Assembly (NCBI GenBank): GCA_016793195.1 | Contig: JAEUJA010000001.1 | Span: 1 to 42,149, forward strand | Length of the DNA stretch: 42,149 bases | Direction: 5' to 3' | Origin: Phycisphaerae bacterium | Lineage (GTDB): Bacteria; Planctomycetota; Phycisphaerae; Phycisphaerales; UBA1924 | Part shown: in pieces, positions 41,662-42,149 of the stretch | Layout: each line of letters starts with the position of its first letter | Numbering within the stretch: position 1 is the first letter of the stretch | Notes under the pieces: generated by a model | The model's database searches: none | What the model was told of the DNA's origin: nothing | What the model saw: only the letters and a program-made list of their open reading frames with translations | Made by a program: the position numbers and the translations under genes

Positions 41662-42149
41662 TCAATCCATCGGGATCGCGAACCCCAGATACAGCGCCAC
41701 GCCGTCGCGTGACGGGTTGTCGCCGTCGCCGGTGATGCGCGCGTTGCTGATGTGGTGCCAGCGCACGCCCAGTTCGAGGCGGGCGCCGCCCTCGCCGATC
41801 GCGCGGGTGAGGCCCGCGCCGGCGCGGGGCATGAGGTTGAAATTGGTGCCGCCGTCGGGCGTTTCGCCGCCGGCGACCATCGCGCCCACGCCCGCGTCGA
41901 GATAGAGCGTCCAATCGCCGCGGTTGATGAAGTGCCAACGCACGATGAGCACAAGGCTGGCGCCCTGGGTGTTGTCGCCCACCTGGCTGAAGTTCCAGCC
42001 CGCCAGTTCGCCGCCCAGCTCCACGTCCTCGGCGATGAACTCCGACAGGCGCGCGTGCAGGTTGATGTCCACCGAATCCTCGAAGTTGTCGGCGGCCAAT
42101 CCGCCGAACTCCAGCCAGCGCGTGCCCTCCGTGCCGAAGGGCTTGCCGG
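41662..42149 (-). CDS. PagL-like outer-membrane lipid A 3-O-deacylase, 5' end cut by window edge
   Basis: The C-terminal 161 residues or so are visible, and the frame stays open to the right edge. The pattern is an outer-membrane beta barrel of alternating strands (SLVLIVRWHFINRGDWTLYL), with ELGVRWHHISNARITGDGDN matching the PagL catalytic region, where His and Ser act on lipid A (H-x-SNA followed by N). The protein ends LYLGFAIPM, with an aromatic residue close to the C-terminus. In PagL the enzyme removes a 3-O acyl chain. The N-terminus and signal peptide are outside the window. It is convergent with the diguanylate cyclase. Confidence 0.7.
   Translation of the reverse strand, partial: GKPFGTEGTRWLEFGGLAADNFEDSVDINLHARLSEFIAEDVELGGELAGWNFSQVGDNTQGASLVLIVRWHFINRGDWTLYLDAGVGAMVAGGETPDGGTNFNLMPRAGAGLTRAIGEGGARLELGVRWHHISNARITGDGDNPSRDGVALYLGFAIPMD

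Overview
The window is GC-rich chromosomal DNA of a Gram-negative-type bacterium, most likely a planctomycete of the Phycisphaerae lineage. That placement is inference. It rests on lipid A genes (lpxA and a PagL-like deacylase), a cut-down division cluster (rsmH, LysM protein, FtsL-like, FtsI), several planctomycete-style proteins of unknown function, and repeat-bearing intergenic DNA. No insertion sequence, integrase, phage gene or CRISPR array was found, so this is core chromosome with lineage-specific genes mixed in.

Layout. 1-2.2 kb (minus): the inner part of a saccharopine-dehydrogenase-family gene and an SppA-like lipoprotein protease. 2.2-7.0 kb (plus): rsmH, LysM protein, FtsL-like protein and FtsI. 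7.2-11.1 kb (minus): a manganese-type operon of two TerC proteins, a zinc-ribbon membrane protein and a PGPGW protein, headed by a yybP-ykoY riboswitch with its own promoter. 11.1-15.0 kb (minus): dnaG-rpoD. 15.4-19.1 kb (plus): acylphosphatase, HAD phosphatase, a 247-residue unknown, a SHOCT-like membrane protein and clpX. 19.1-24.2 kb (minus): rsfS, aroB, a ParA ATPase fused to a glycogen-binding (CBM48/AMPK-beta-like) domain, and a coupled partner that looks like a degenerate MinD. 24.2-30.7 kb: a surface-glycan and envelope group (FkbM methyltransferase and two GT2 enzymes on plus; lpxA, WalJ-like hydrolase, methyltransferase and GT-A-like protein on minus). 30.9-36.5 kb: lipB, an aspartate-type aminotransferase, rpsO, pnp and a cold-shock protein. 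36.5-42.1 kb: sensor kinase, small membrane protein and lipoprotein, sugar isomerase-like protein, tRNA-Glu(CTC), an HPt protein beside a REC-GGDEF diguanylate cyclase, and a PagL-like gene cut by the right end.

Genes are tightly packed. At least seven junctions overlap as ATGA, GTGA or TGATG, which defines translationally coupled units: ftsL-ftsI, terC-PGPGW, dnaG-rpoD, parA-partner, fkbM-GT2, walJ-MT and MT-GT. Intergenic DNA holds heptamer and octamer tandem arrays and two families of hairpin repeats. Rows sampled from the plus strand are G-rich over roughly the first 27 kb whatever the coding strand, and this weakens or reverses after about 28 kb.

The strongest leads for something undescribed are the ParA-CBM48/pseudo-MinD pair, the riboswitch-controlled TerC/zinc-ribbon operon, and the heptamer-array family.
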